Positions 33,505-42,890 of a DNA stretch of 64,000 nt are shown piece after piece. The translations under genes and the position numbers were made by a program. Within the stretch, counting starts at the first letter, position 1; every line of letters starts with the position of its first letter. The notes beneath the pieces are model-generated. The model was not told where the DNA came from, did not search any database, and worked only from the letters and a program-made list of their open reading frames with translations. Source of the stretch: Agathobaculum sp. Marseille-P7918 (GTDB taxonomy: Bacteria; Bacillota; Clostridia; Oscillospirales; Butyricicoccaceae); contig NZ_UYYD01000008.1 of NCBI RefSeq assembly GCF_900625105.1, positions 1-64,000 on the forward strand. Direction: 5' to 3'.

Positions 33505-35130
33505 TCACTTTAAGTGTAATATATTTGCTAATTTCTCGCCCTTTGGCAAGAGCAGCACATCCTCGCGTTCCACGGCGTGCAGCAGCAGCAATAACACAAC
33601 ATAAACCACCACCGCCACCGCGATCGAAGCGAGCGTGACCAACTTATCCAGCACCGTACCGGGCGCCGCATCCAGCACCCGCAGCAGCACGGTATGGCAC
33701 AGATAGGTCGCCGCGCCCATGCCCACCGTCGCCGCAAACGGCCGTCCCGCCGTTTTGCCCAGCGGCGGCAGCGCGTGCGACAGCCGTCCGATATGGAACA
33801 GGTTGATCAGGGCGATCAGCCAATAGCACACCGCTGTGCTGATCGGTGCGCCCGCAATATTGAGTTCCGGCATGCCGATCAGGACATAATCGCCGAAAAT
33901 CTTCACCAGCGCGCCGAGGAACATCGAAATCAGGGGCAGATCAATCCGTCCAAACGCCTGCAACACCGCATTGGTGATCGCCACCAGCGCCACGGCCGGC
34001 ACGGCAAAGCCCAGAATCGCCATCAGCTGCCCGCCGAGCACCGTGCCCTCGGAATAGAACATCCGCAGGATCGGCCCGGACAGCAGCAAAAAGCCCGCGC
34101 CTGCCGGCAAGGTTATGATCATGGTCAGCCGCATCGCGGTCGCCATGGTCTTGGATACCTTGGTAAAGTTCTGCGCCGCCCGCGCACTCGCGATCGTCGG
34201 CAGGACGCTGACGGCCAGCGCCGTAATCAGCGTCTGCGGCAGATTGAAAAAGTTGACCGCGTTGCCGGTGTAAATGCCGTAAGCGGTCGTGGCCGCCTCG
34301 GCCGTCATGCCGACCGCAGGGCTTTGCAGCCGCGCGGAGATCAGCGCCACGTCGATCAGGTCGGTCAGGCTCATGACCGCCGAGCTGATCGTGATCGGAA
34401 TGGAAAGCGACAGCAGGGTTTTGGCCAGCTCCCGCGTCGGCCGCACCGCGTCGCTCAGCAGATGCACCGGTTCGGACCGCCGGCGCGTGATGCCCGCCTG
34501 CACGAGCATATAGCCCGCCGCGACGACCTCGCCCAGCGTAACGCCCAGCACGGTCAGCGCCGCGACCATCGGGTCGTCCAGCCCCAGCTGCTTGGCGTAA
34601 TAGGCAAGGCCCAGACCGGCAAACAGCTTGCCCATCGCCTCGATCACCTGGGAGACCGCCGTTGGCACCATGTTGGCCCGGCCCTGATAATATCCGCGGA
34701 ACACGGACAGGATGGCAACCATTGCAACGCTCGGCGCGATTGCCATGACCGCCAGCCGCGCATCCGGGTTTTTGATCCAGCCCGCGAACGTATCCGCGCC
34801 GAAGAACAGCACCACGGTCGCCAACACGCCTACCGGGACAAAAATGCCCGCCGCGACGCGCACGATCCGGCGCACCTCGCGCTCCCGCCCGCAGGCGGTC
34901 GCCTCGGCCACCATTTTGGACAGCGCCGCCGGCAGGCCGACCGTCGAAATAACCAGCATCGCCGTATAGATCCGGTAAGCTGCGCTGAACAGGCCGAACG
35001 CCGGCGAGCTCTCGCCGCCGATCATGTTCTGCAGCGGGATCTGGAAAAATGCGCCGATGACTTTGACCACCAGGCTTGCAATCATCAGAATGACCGCGCC
35101 CTGAATAAAATTCTGTTTTTTTCGCTGCAA
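33505..35130 (-). CDS. Polysaccharide/lipid flippase, SpoVB/YabM-like
   Basis: A 541-residue membrane protein with about fourteen hydrophobic segments, of the MOP superfamily (MurJ, SpoVB, YabM). The N-terminus (QGAVILMIASLVVKVIGAFFQIPLQNMIG) is typical of SpoVB-type proteins. It probably moves lipid-linked cell-wall or spore-cortex precursors. It directly precedes mazG, the place of yabM in Bacillus. The start is TTG, nine bases after AGGG. Confidence 0.88.
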   Translation of the reverse strand: MQRKKQNFIQGAVILMIASLVVKVIGAFFQIPLQNMIGGESSPAFGLFSAAYRIYTAMLVISTVGLPAALSKMVAEATACGREREVRRIVRVAAGIFVPVGVLATVVLFFGADTFAGWIKNPDARLAVMAIAPSVAMVAILSVFRGYYQGRANMVPTAVSQVIEAMGKLFAGLGLAYYAKQLGLDDPMVAALTVLGVTLGEVVAAGYMLVQAGITRRRSEPVHLLSDAVRPTRELAKTLLSLSIPITISSAVMSLTDLIDVALISARLQSPAVGMTAEAATTAYGIYTGNAVNFFNLPQTLITALAVSVLPTIASARAAQNFTKVSKTMATAMRLTMIITLPAGAGFLLLSGPILRMFYSEGTVLGGQLMAILGFAVPAVALVAITNAVLQAFGRIDLPLISMFLGALVKIFGDYVLIGMPELNIAGAPISTAVCYWLIALINLFHIGRLSHALPPLGKTAGRPFAATVGMGAATYLCHTVLLRVLDAAPGTVLDKLVTLASIAVAVVVYVVLLLLLHAVEREDVLLLPKGEKLANILHLK

Positions 35131-35192
35131 ACGTTACACGCCCTTTGCTTTTTCTTATATTACCGTATGGCAGGGCGCTCCGAAATATGCGC

Positions 35193-35585
35193 TCACAGCG
35201 CGCCGCCGCAGCCCGAGCAATATGCGTCCTCCCGGCTGCACGTCTTGCCGCAGTGCGGGCAGACCACGATGGTCTTCATGCCTGCCAATTCCTCGCGCAA
35301 AGCCGTGATTTTCTCCTGCTTTGCGTCTACCGCGGCGATCTTTTCATCCATTTCGTCATTGGAAACCTCGACACCGCGGTGCAGGTCGTACACCATTCTG
35401 CCGATTTCCTTATAGAGCACCTCGCACTCGGTGTTGAGATCGAAAATTTGCAGATTCAGGCGGGTCGCGCTGGCCAGCTCATTTGCCTTTTTGCCGGCGA
35501 CGTCCGCCGCGCGGCCGGCCGCCTTGCCGGTCTTTTCCGCCATCACTTTGATCTTGTCCAGAAACGATTGTACCTTTGCATCCAT
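35193..35585 (-). CDS. Coiled-coil protein with C-terminal zinc ribbon
   Basis: A 130-residue protein. A long helical region (about 1-105) is followed by a zinc ribbon with two CxxC pairs (CPHCGKTC near 109-116 and CSGCGG near 124-129). No named function. The ATG at 35585 follows AAGGAG; an earlier ATG in the same stretch is out of frame. Similar small proteins are common in Clostridia. Confidence 0.75.
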   Translation of the reverse strand: MDAKVQSFLDKIKVMAEKTGKAAGRAADVAGKKANELASATRLNLQIFDLNTECEVLYKEIGRMVYDLHRGVEVSNDEMDEKIAAVDAKQEKITALREELAGMKTIVVCPHCGKTCSREDAYCSGCGGAL

Positions 35586-35675
35586 CGTCCATCGCTCCTT
35601 CCGGGCGGCCAAAGACCGCCATATTTGGTTTATTATACTTCACACCCTGCCAAAAAGCAAGGTTTTGTGCCGGTT

Positions 35676-36599
35676 TCAGCCGATAAACTCGTGCAGAACG
35701 GAGTCTTCCGGCAGGAAATCCGCATAGTCGATCGGCGCCACCTGTCCCAGCACCTCGCCGAGCGGCTTGAGATCCGCAGATGCAAGCTCCTGCTTGTATT
35801 GCCGCAGCCGCGGCGTCAGATGCTGCATCAGGATGCACAGCTCATACGGCAAAAACGTGTCCACCGTCAGGTTTGCCTGCCCGCGATGCGGCGCGATATA
35901 CAGCCGCTCGCCGCGCCGCACCGAATTCCACTGGTGCAGTGTTTCCTCCACCGGCGAATTGCGGAACAGGCTGTCGCGCATGGCGCGGCGCAGGAACCGC
36001 AGCATATACGGCTCGAGCCGCGGCCCCTCCTGCGGCACGACCGCGCTGGCCACCGACAGATACACGCCGGTCGCCGCGTGCGCCAGATCGCCCATGATGA
36101 CCGGGTTGAACGAGTGGATGCCCTCGATGAGCACAACCTCGTCCGGGTCCAGCCGCAGGGTACGCGCGCCGGGAATCGAAGTGCGCGTTTCAAAATCGAA
36201 CCGCGGCAGCTCGATCTCCTCCCCTGCCACCAGCTGCGCCAGATGCTGGCTGAGTAACGGCAGGTTCATGCACTCCGGGCTTTCCAGATCGGGCACGCCG
36301 TTTTCCGGGTCGGGCGGAATTTCATAGGTGCCGACCGTGCGGTAATAATCATCCATCGAGATCATCTCCGCATGGATGCCATGCGCTTCCAGTGCGCGCG
36401 CGAGGCGGTCATTGGTCGTGGTCTTGCCCGACGAAGACGGCCCGTTGAGCAACACGATCGGTTTCTGCGCGCTGTTTTCCGCGACTTCCTCCGCCACGGC
36501 GAGCACCTGCGCATGATACTTTTCCTCACATTCCTGGATGAATGCCATCGCATCATACCGCGCGCGATGATTGATATATTTGAGCGTATATTCCGCCAT
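35676..36599 (-). CDS. Uridine kinase-like nucleoside kinase
   Basis: A 307-residue P-loop kinase related to uridine kinase: an N-terminal extension (about 1-47), Walker A GPSSSGKTTT (about 53-62), the substrate segment SMDDYYRT, and VVLIEGIHSFNP. This long form often has a ThrRS/TGS-like N-terminal part; here only a short extension remains. The substrate is unproven. It follows hemZ by 14 bases, with AAGGAGGG before the ATG. Confidence 0.85.
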   Translation of the reverse strand: MAEYTLKYINHRARYDAMAFIQECEEKYHAQVLAVAEEVAENSAQKPIVLLNGPSSSGKTTTNDRLARALEAHGIHAEMISMDDYYRTVGTYEIPPDPENGVPDLESPECMNLPLLSQHLAQLVAGEEIELPRFDFETRTSIPGARTLRLDPDEVVLIEGIHSFNPVIMGDLAHAATGVYLSVASAVVPQEGPRLEPYMLRFLRRAMRDSLFRNSPVEETLHQWNSVRRGERLYIAPHRGQANLTVDTFLPYELCILMQHLTPRLRQYKQELASADLKPLGEVLGQVAPIDYADFLPEDSVLHEFIG

Positions 36600-36613
36600 A
36601 CCCCTGTCCCTCC

Positions 36614-38086
36614 TTACTGCTTGGGAAATAGTAGTTTTCGCTTGCCGTTTGCCAGCCGGTCCGCGGCGCGGATGTACTCAAGCGGATACTTGGGGTTGTT
36701 CGCCCGCTCGATCCAGCCGGTCGCGCGCTCAACGCGCTTGGACACGCCGCCCGCACCCAGCGACAAAATGGTCTGAAGTTCCTCCATCATGGTCACATTG
36801 TAAAAGCACTCGGTATCCGGCTTGCACCAGCCGACGTTTTCAAAGCCGCCGGCGGTGAACTTCTGCCGGTACAGATAGTATGGCCCGTAGCCCGCGTTTT
36901 GCAGCGCGTGCGCCGCGCCGTCCAGCATGCGGAAAACCGTGTCGTGCTGCGCCGCGGCCGCCGCCTTATCGGTCAGGTCGGCGCCGCGCTTGATCGCCAG
37001 CGTATGCACGGTGATATTCTCGGGCGCAAGACCGATCAGCGTGTCGATCGTGCGGGCGAAGCTGTCCGCCGTGTCGCCGGTCAGGCCCGCGATGACATCC
37101 ATGTTGATCGCGTCAAAGCCCGCCTGCCGCGCCTCGTCATAGGCGCGCAGCACGTCCCCGGCGCTGTGCCGCCGTCCGATGGCGGCAAGCACCGCGTCCT
37201 CCATCGACTGCGGGTTGATGCTCACACGCCCCACGCCTGCCGCGCGCAGCGCTGCGAGCTTTTGGGGCGTAATCGTATCCGGCCGGCCCGCTTCCACAGT
37301 ATATTCACGAAGATGGGAAAAATCAAAGTTTTTTTCGAGCGCCGACAGCAGGCGCGCGAGCTGATTTTCGTCCAGCGTGGTCGGCGTGCCGCCGCCGATG
37401 TACACACTCTGCACGCGTTTGCCCGCCTCGCGCACGAGCGCGGCGGTCTGTTCGATCTCGCCGCACAGGGTATCCAGATACGGCTCGATCAGATGGCCGG
37501 ACTGCGCGGTCGTCGAGGAGACGAACGAGCAGTAGTAGCAGCGCGACGGGCAGAACGGGATGCCGACATAGAGTGAAATGTCGTCCGGCCCGATCTCCTT
37601 GTCCAGCTCCATCGCGGTCGCCGCCGCGCGGATGGTCAGAGCCGTGCGCGCAGGCGACACATGAAAATGCTCGCGCAGGTGCACGGCAGCCTCGCCGCGG
37701 CTCATGCCGCGCTCGATCAGGCCGCGCGCAAGCTTGGCCGGACGTACGCCGGTCAGGCTGCCCCACACGGGCGGCTCGGGCAGCGCGGGCACGACCGCGT
37801 CATACACGGTCGTTTTGACCAGCTCGGTGATCGTGCGCTTGTAATCCAGCGGCGCGAGGCTCTCGACCGCCGCACGGCTCTCGCTTTCGCGCACCGTGCC
37901 GTCCAAGCGGACCACCGCCCTAGCCTGTGCCTGTCCGTCCGCTTCGGTCAGGATACTGCGGCACCAGTCGTCCGTCTCTCCCGCACCGATGGCATCCGCA
38001 TGCGTCAGCGTGACCGTCGGCAGCAGATGGAACAGCATTTCCTCCACTGCATGCTTGAGCGCATGCCCTTCCATGGTATAAATCAT
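36614..38086 (-). CDS. hemZ: Radical SAM coproporphyrinogen dehydrogenase-like HemZ
   Basis: A 490-residue radical SAM protein of the HemN/HemW/HemZ group. The cluster ligands are C179, C183 and C186 (CPSRCYYC), followed by GGGTPTTL. The extra N-terminal domain of about 170 residues is typical for HemZ. Whether it oxidises coproporphyrinogen or transfers heme is unsettled for the group, and no other heme genes lie nearby. Its ATG overlaps the MBL gene stop by four bases. Confidence 0.87.
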   Translation of the reverse strand: MIYTMEGHALKHAVEEMLFHLLPTVTLTHADAIGAGETDDWCRSILTEADGQAQARAVVRLDGTVRESESRAAVESLAPLDYKRTITELVKTTVYDAVVPALPEPPVWGSLTGVRPAKLARGLIERGMSRGEAAVHLREHFHVSPARTALTIRAAATAMELDKEIGPDDISLYVGIPFCPSRCYYCSFVSSTTAQSGHLIEPYLDTLCGEIEQTAALVREAGKRVQSVYIGGGTPTTLDENQLARLLSALEKNFDFSHLREYTVEAGRPDTITPQKLAALRAAGVGRVSINPQSMEDAVLAAIGRRHSAGDVLRAYDEARQAGFDAINMDVIAGLTGDTADSFARTIDTLIGLAPENITVHTLAIKRGADLTDKAAAAAQHDTVFRMLDGAAHALQNAGYGPYYLYRQKFTAGGFENVGWCKPDTECFYNVTMMEELQTILSLGAGGVSKRVERATGWIERANNPKYPLEYIRAADRLANGKRKLLFPKQ

Positions 38087-38718
38087 CGTTTGCCAACCGC
38101 CTGCAGCATATACGGGTTGGCCACACGCTCCTCGGCCAGCGTAGAAGTCCCCTCGTGTCCGGGCAGCACCTTATAATCGCCGTCCAGCTGGTACAGCCGC
38201 CCCAGCGAATGCAGCATCTGACCGAAGTCGCCGCCCTCAAGGTCGCAGCGTCCGCACTCGTGGCGGAACAACGTGTCGCCCGTGAACAGACAGTCCCCGA
38301 TCTGGATGACCGACGAGCCGGGCGTATGGCCCGGGGTGTTCATGTAGGTTGCGGTCATGCCGCCGAACGTGACCTGCGTGCCCTCGGTCGCCACGATATC
38401 CGGCGTATCCTCGATATAGCCGCGCGCCAGCGCGCGGAACGGATGCATATTCTCACGCTTGAGCAGCCACAGGTCGCCCTCCGGCACGACATACTGCGCG
38501 CCCGTCTTTTCCAGCACCTCATGCGCGGCGAGGATATGGTCAAAATGCGCGTGCGTCAGCAGCACATATTTGACCGTCAGTTTTTCCTCCGCGACGGCGT
38601 GCAGGATCGAGGACGCGTTGTCGCCCGGATCGATGACCGCGGCCTCGCGGCTGGTTTCGTCATATACGATATAGCAGTTGGTGCCGACCACGCCGACGCA
38701 AAGCTGCATGATTTTCAT
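38083..38718 (-). CDS. Metallo-beta-lactamase-fold hydrolase (glyoxalase II-like)
   Basis: A 211-residue hydrolase with the metal motif THAHFDH (about 55-61), PGHTPGS (about 129-135) and a later aspartate in FTGDTLF. Small glyoxalase II-like proteins of this kind act on thioesters or related substrates; the physiological one is unknown. It is coupled to hemZ and follows dtd, a gene order shared by many Firmicutes. Confidence 0.88.
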   Translation of the reverse strand: MKIMQLCVGVVGTNCYIVYDETSREAAVIDPGDNASSILHAVAEEKLTVKYVLLTHAHFDHILAAHEVLEKTGAQYVVPEGDLWLLKRENMHPFRALARGYIEDTPDIVATEGTQVTFGGMTATYMNTPGHTPGSSVIQIGDCLFTGDTLFRHECGRCDLEGGDFGQMLHSLGRLYQLDGDYKVLPGHEGTSTLAEERVANPYMLQAVGKR

Positions 38719-38738
38719 AATTCAGGTTCTCCTTTCCG

Positions 38739-39188
38739 TCACCGCATCTGGGCGGTGTCCATCCACAATGTGACCGGCCCGTCGTTGAGCAGATCGACCT
38801 TCATATCCGCGCCGAACTCGCCGGTCTCCACCGGCAGGCCGCTCTCGCGGCAGCGCGCGATAAACGCTTCGTACAGCGGGATGGCGGTCTCCGGCCGCGC
38901 CGCCGCAGTGAAGCTCGGGCGGTTGCCTTTTTTGCAGTCGCCGTACAGCGTAAACTGCGATACGATCAGGATGCCGCCGCCGACATCCGACAGCGACCGG
39001 TTCATCTTATCGTTTTCATCCGTGAACACCCGCAGTTTGACCGTTTTATCCGCCAGATAAACCGCGTCGTCCACCGTATCTCCATCCGTAATGCCGAGCA
39101 GGACGAGAAAGCCCTGCCCGATCTGTCCGTGCACCGCGCCGTCGATCGTGACCGACGCATGCGACACACGCTGAATCAGTGCCCGCAT
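38739..39188 (-). CDS. dtd: D-aminoacyl-tRNA deacylase
   Basis: Removes D-amino acids and mis-charged glycine from tRNA. The 149-residue protein has the typical N-terminus [17 protein letters not shown], the [17 protein letters not shown] motif (about 75-91) and the [15 protein letters not shown] motif with cis-Gly-Pro-like turn near the end ([11 protein letters not shown]). GAGG precedes the ATG. Confidence 0.96.
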   Translation of the reverse strand: MRALIQRVSHASVTIDGAVHGQIGQGFLVLLGITDGDTVDDAVYLADKTVKLRVFTDENDKMNRSLSDVGGGILIVSQFTLYGDCKKGNRPSFTAAARPETAIPLYEAFIARCRESGLPVETGEFGADMKVDLLNDGPVTLWMDTAQMR

Positions 39189-39229
39189 TTGTTTTCCTCA
39201 TTTCCGGCGCAGATGTCGCGCCTTAAGAT

Positions 39230-39424
39230 TTATTTTTCATCCTCGACCGGTTTTTCAAACACCAGATCGGCGGTTTTGATATCCATGCCGAACACCGTTT
39301 TGGTCAGCGGAACCCAGCCGACATACCGCCAGCCGTCCGCCGCCTGCTCGTCAATAATGCCGCGGTGCCGCGCGCTGCTGTTGGAATGACCGAACTTGAC
39401 CGGAACATACTTGTACTGCATCAT
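39230..39424 (-). CDS. DUF4177-like small protein
   Basis: A 64-residue protein of the style MQYKYVPVKFG...GWRYVGWVP...DLVFEKP, which fits the DUF4177 family of small beta-rich proteins with unknown role. The first of two adjacent ATG codons was chosen, eight bases after GGAGG. It lies alone between metG and dtd. Confidence 0.7.
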   Translation of the reverse strand: MMQYKYVPVKFGHSNSSARHRGIIDEQAADGWRYVGWVPLTKTVFGMDIKTADLVFEKPVEDEK

Positions 39425-39449
39425 AGCCGCGCCCTCCTTATCCCAAAAA

Positions 39450-39473
39450 GGGGCTGCGTCAGACCGCAGCCCC
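39450..39473 (-). terminator. Terminator of metG
   Basis: A 9-bp stem (GGGGCTGCG / CGCAGCCCC) with a six-base loop, and T-run on the minus strand, 15 bases after the metG stop. Confidence 0.85.
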
Positions 39474-39488
39474 CTTCGCTCTTTCATT

Positions 39489-41423
39489 TTAGCACAGCTT
39501 CGAGCCGGCTTCAATCTTGTCATCCAGCATGATGAGATTGAGCTTGCCGTCCTTTTCGGCGGACAGCAGCATGCCGCACGACTCCTGCCCCATCATCTTG
39601 CGCGGCGGCAGGTTGGTGACGGCGACGACCGTCTTGCCGACAAGGTCTTCCGCCTTGTAGTACTTCGCAATGCCCGAAAGGATTTGGCGCGGCGTGCCCG
39701 AGCCATCGTCCAGCTGGAATTTCAGCAGCTTTTCGCTCTTCTTGACGTTCTCGCACGCGAGCACCTTGCACACGGTCATATCGACCTTGCAGAAGTCGTC
39801 AAACGGAATATCGGGCAGGAAGGTGACGGCCGGCTTTTCCGCCTGCTGTTTTGCCTTCTTTTCCTCCTCGATCTCGGCCAGCTTCTTCGGGATATCGATG
39901 CGCTCGAACAGGATGGACGCCTCGCCCACCGGTGCGCCCGGGGTCATGCCGTCAAAGGAAGCAAGGCTCTCGATGCCCTTGTCCTCGGTGCCCAGCTGCG
40001 CAAAGATCCTGTCCGCAGTGTCGGGCAGGTACGGACGCAGCATGGTTGCCGCAAAGCGGATGGACTCCAGCAGATTATACAGCACGGTGCCCAAGCGGCC
40101 CTTCTTGGCCTCGTCCTTGGCCAGCGCCCACGGCATGGTCTCGTCGATATACTTGTTCGAGCGGCGCAGCAGCGTGAACACTTCGTCGATCGCGTCCGCA
40201 ACGTGCAGGTCGGACATGCGCTTTTCGACTGCGGCCGGCAGGCCAAGCGCAACAGCCTTGAGCTCGTCGTCCACCGGCTCGGTGTCCGCCGGGGCGGGCA
40301 CAATGCCGCCGAAATACTTCTTGGTCATCGCGATCGTACGGTTGACCAGGTTGCCCAGTACATTTGCCAGTTCGGAGTTGATGCGCTCGCAGATCAGCTC
40401 ATAAGAGATTACGCCGTCGTTGGCAAACGGCATCTCATGCAGCACATAGTAACGCACCGCGTCCACGCCGAACAGGCGCACCAGATCGTCCGCATAGATC
40501 ACGTTGCCGAGCGACTTGCTCATCTTGCCCTCGCCCACAAGCAGCCACGGATGGCCGAATACCTGCTTGGGCAGCGGCTCGCCGAGCGCCATCAGGAAGA
40601 TCGGCCAGTAGATCGTGTGGAAGCGGATGATGTCCTTGCCGATCAGGTGTACATCCGCCGGCCAGAAGCGCTTGTAGTGCTCGTCGTGGTTGCCGTCCGG
40701 ATCGTAACCGCAGAAGGTGATATAGTTGGTCAGCGCATCCAGCCAGACGTAAACGACATGGCCGGGATCAAAGTCAACCGGAATGCCCCACGAGAACGAG
40801 GTGCGCGACACGCACAGGTCCTGCAGGCCGGGCTTCAAGAAGTTGTTGATCATTTCGTTCTTGCGGCTCTCGGGCTGGATGAACTCGGGGTGCTCCTCGA
40901 TGTGCTTCATCAGGCGGTCGGCGTACTTGCTCATGCGGAAGAAGTACGCTTCCTCCTCCGCGTCCTCAACCGGGCGGCCGCAGTCCGGGCAGCAGCCGTC
41001 TTTGAGCTGGCTCTCGGTCCAGAAGGACTCGCAGGGCTTGCAGTACTTGCCCTTGTAGCTGCCCTTGTAAATATCGCCCTGGTCGTACAGCTTTTTGAAG
41101 ATCTTCTGCACCTTTTTCTCGTGCATCGGGTCGGTCGTGCGCACAAACTTGTCGTAGGTGGTGTTCATCAGATCCCAGATCGCTTTAACCTCGCCTGCAA
41201 CCTTGTCCACATGCTCCTGCGGAGTGATGCCGGCGGCCTCTGCCTTTTCCTGAATCTTCTGGCCATGCTCGTCCGTGCCGGTCTGGAAGTAAACATCATA
41301 GCCGGTCATGCGCTTATAGCGCGCGATGGCATCGGCCAGCACGATCTCATAGGTGTTGCCGATGTGCGGCTTTGCCGAGGTGTAGGCAATGGCCGTCGAG
41401 ATATAATAGGGTTTCTTGTCCAT
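39489..41423 (-). CDS. metG: Methionyl-tRNA synthetase
   Basis: Charges tRNA-Met. The 644-residue protein has the HIGH-type motif in SAKPHIGNTYE (about 17-27), a zinc-binding insert (YCKPCESFW and CCPDCGRP), the KMSKS loop in GEGKMSKSLGN (about 297-307) and a C-terminal tRNA-binding OB domain (about 540-644). AAGGAGA precedes the ATG. It is controlled by a T-box leader. Confidence 0.97.
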   Translation of the reverse strand: MDKKPYYISTAIAYTSAKPHIGNTYEIVLADAIARYKRMTGYDVYFQTGTDEHGQKIQEKAEAAGITPQEHVDKVAGEVKAIWDLMNTTYDKFVRTTDPMHEKKVQKIFKKLYDQGDIYKGSYKGKYCKPCESFWTESQLKDGCCPDCGRPVEDAEEEAYFFRMSKYADRLMKHIEEHPEFIQPESRKNEMINNFLKPGLQDLCVSRTSFSWGIPVDFDPGHVVYVWLDALTNYITFCGYDPDGNHDEHYKRFWPADVHLIGKDIIRFHTIYWPIFLMALGEPLPKQVFGHPWLLVGEGKMSKSLGNVIYADDLVRLFGVDAVRYYVLHEMPFANDGVISYELICERINSELANVLGNLVNRTIAMTKKYFGGIVPAPADTEPVDDELKAVALGLPAAVEKRMSDLHVADAIDEVFTLLRRSNKYIDETMPWALAKDEAKKGRLGTVLYNLLESIRFAATMLRPYLPDTADRIFAQLGTEDKGIESLASFDGMTPGAPVGEASILFERIDIPKKLAEIEEEKKAKQQAEKPAVTFLPDIPFDDFCKVDMTVCKVLACENVKKSEKLLKFQLDDGSGTPRQILSGIAKYYKAEDLVGKTVVAVTNLPPRKMMGQESCGMLLSAEKDGKLNLIMLDDKIEAGSKLC

Positions 41424-41493
41424 CTTTTTCTTCTCCTTTATCCATAGGTTTGCGGAATTTCGTCCGATTTCATACGCATTGGCACAAAGAAAT

Positions 41494-41789
41494 AAAAAAG
41501 CCCTCCTCCCCGAATGGAATCCATCCAAGGACGAGAGCGAACCGCTTCCGTGTTACCACCTTGCTTCACGCGTCCCTCGCGGCGGCGCGCCTTAGCGGGT
41601 ACTGCCATACCCCCGATCCGATAACGGGAATCCCCCGCCGCAGCCTATGGCGGACCTGCCGCCGGTCGGTGCGGTGCTCCGAGGCCATTTTCCGCTGCGC
41701 CCTCCGCGTCCCGCTCGCACCGTCCGGGACTCGCTTGGCCGTACCTCGCCGCGTACTTTCCTCTTCATCGCCGTGTTGCCGATATAACG
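41494..41789 (-). promoter_or_regulatory. T-box leader of metG, probably methionine-specific
   Basis: The roughly 300-base leader has the T-box core AGGTGGTAACACGG (minus strand, 41548-41561) and a downstream terminator (stem 41500-41509 with 41529-41538, then six T). Near its 5' end is the stem I start GATGAAGAGGAAAGTA, and an ATG (41686-41688) at a place fitting a methionine specifier codon before CCTCGGAG. Uncharged tRNA-Met would favour the antiterminator and switch metG on. Confidence 0.93.
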
Positions 41790-41794
41790 GTTTC

Positions 41795-41823
41795 ATTATA
41801 GCATTGCCCTCCAACGCTGTCAA
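41795..41823 (-). promoter_or_regulatory. Consensus promoter of the T-box/metG transcript
   Basis: On the minus strand: TTGACA (41818-41823), 17 bases, TATAAT (41795-41800), a perfect sigma-A match. Confidence 0.9.
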
Positions 41824-41830
41824 GCGCGCA

Positions 41831-41854
41831 AAACGGCGGGAAAACCCGCCGTTT
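41831..41854 (-). terminator. Terminator of the DUF975 gene
   Basis: A 10-bp stem (AAACGGCGGG / CCCGCCGTTT) with an AAAA loop, 17 bases after the stop codon and directly before the metG promoter. Confidence 0.85.
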
Positions 41855-41871
41855 GGATCGCAAACAAAGTA

Positions 41872-42858
41872 TTACAGAGGCGCGCCGCCATCGCCATCCT
41901 GTCCGGACCAGGAATGGTCAAACGGCGTATCCTGCGGCTCTGCCGGAGGCGCGGACAGGTATTCATATACCCCGAAAAAGGACGTCATCTCATAAGCGTT
42001 CAAGAACGCCCCCAGCACGATCAGCACGCAGATTGCCGCAATGCTGGTCGCGACCAGAACGGCAATGCCGATACCGCCTTTGACGACGAGCAATCCGGCC
42101 ACACCCAGGCCGATGCACAGATATGTCACGCCAAACAGCAGGATGTACCAACCGATAAAGCTGAACACAAAGACAAACAGCTTGCCGAACTGCCCCTTGA
42201 ACGCAACGGACGCTTCGCGTGTTGCTTCCCACACGCTGCGCGTTTCATCGTCGCTCAGCAGAACCCAGCCGGCGGAATAGGTCATCACCTTGATCTCGAT
42301 CGGAATGAGCGCAATGACGAACAGCACATACAGGATTACCACCGGCACCTGTACCTCTGTGCTGCCGCGCATGGCGGCGCTGAACACCACGACAGACACC
42401 AGCACCGAATACACGATGATCGGCCCGATCATCCACAGAAAGCTGCGGAATGCCAGACAAAACTCCATCTTGATGCCCGCCCAGATCGAACGAAGCGAGG
42501 TGAACGGCGTCAGCAGCGTGCCCACGCCCGGCTCTTCGCCGCGCTGCAAGCCGACATAGAACCGCATCAACCCCAGGGACAGCGGGCCGCCGATGACCAG
42601 CATCAGGAACAGCACCAGCCAGACCGAGTTCATGCCCGACGACAACGTCATCGCCAGGCGATAAGAATCAGCATTGCCCGACATTATCATGGAAAACACC
42701 CTGCCGAACATCACCCAATACAGCATCAGCGCGAGCAGCACAAACGGCAGGCTGTACAGAAACTGAATGCCGATGCAGCGGCCCAAATTGTCCATGACCC
42801 GCTCTTTGCAGGTCCGCTTGATCTCCTTGCGCGTCTGCGCGGTGAACAGTTGTCTCAT
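41872..42858 (-). CDS. DUF975-family membrane protein
   Basis: A 328-residue protein with about six membrane segments. The N-terminus (RKEIKRTCKERVMDNLGRCIGIQFLYSLP) and the ATREASVAFKGQFGKLFVF segment fit DUF975. The function is unknown. It has a proline/acid-rich C-terminal tail facing the cytoplasm. It lies 32 bases downstream of the VanW gene and may be cotranscribed with it. Confidence 0.78.
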   Translation of the reverse strand: MRQLFTAQTRKEIKRTCKERVMDNLGRCIGIQFLYSLPFVLLALMLYWVMFGRVFSMIMSGNADSYRLAMTLSSGMNSVWLVLFLMLVIGGPLSLGLMRFYVGLQRGEEPGVGTLLTPFTSLRSIWAGIKMEFCLAFRSFLWMIGPIIVYSVLVSVVVFSAAMRGSTEVQVPVVILYVLFVIALIPIEIKVMTYSAGWVLLSDDETRSVWEATREASVAFKGQFGKLFVFVFSFIGWYILLFGVTYLCIGLGVAGLLVVKGGIGIAVLVATSIAAICVLIVLGAFLNAYEMTSFFGVYEYLSAPPAEPQDTPFDHSWSGQDGDGGAPL

Positions 42859-42890
42859 TTGTCATCCTCCTGTCGGGAGCCTTGTCGGTA

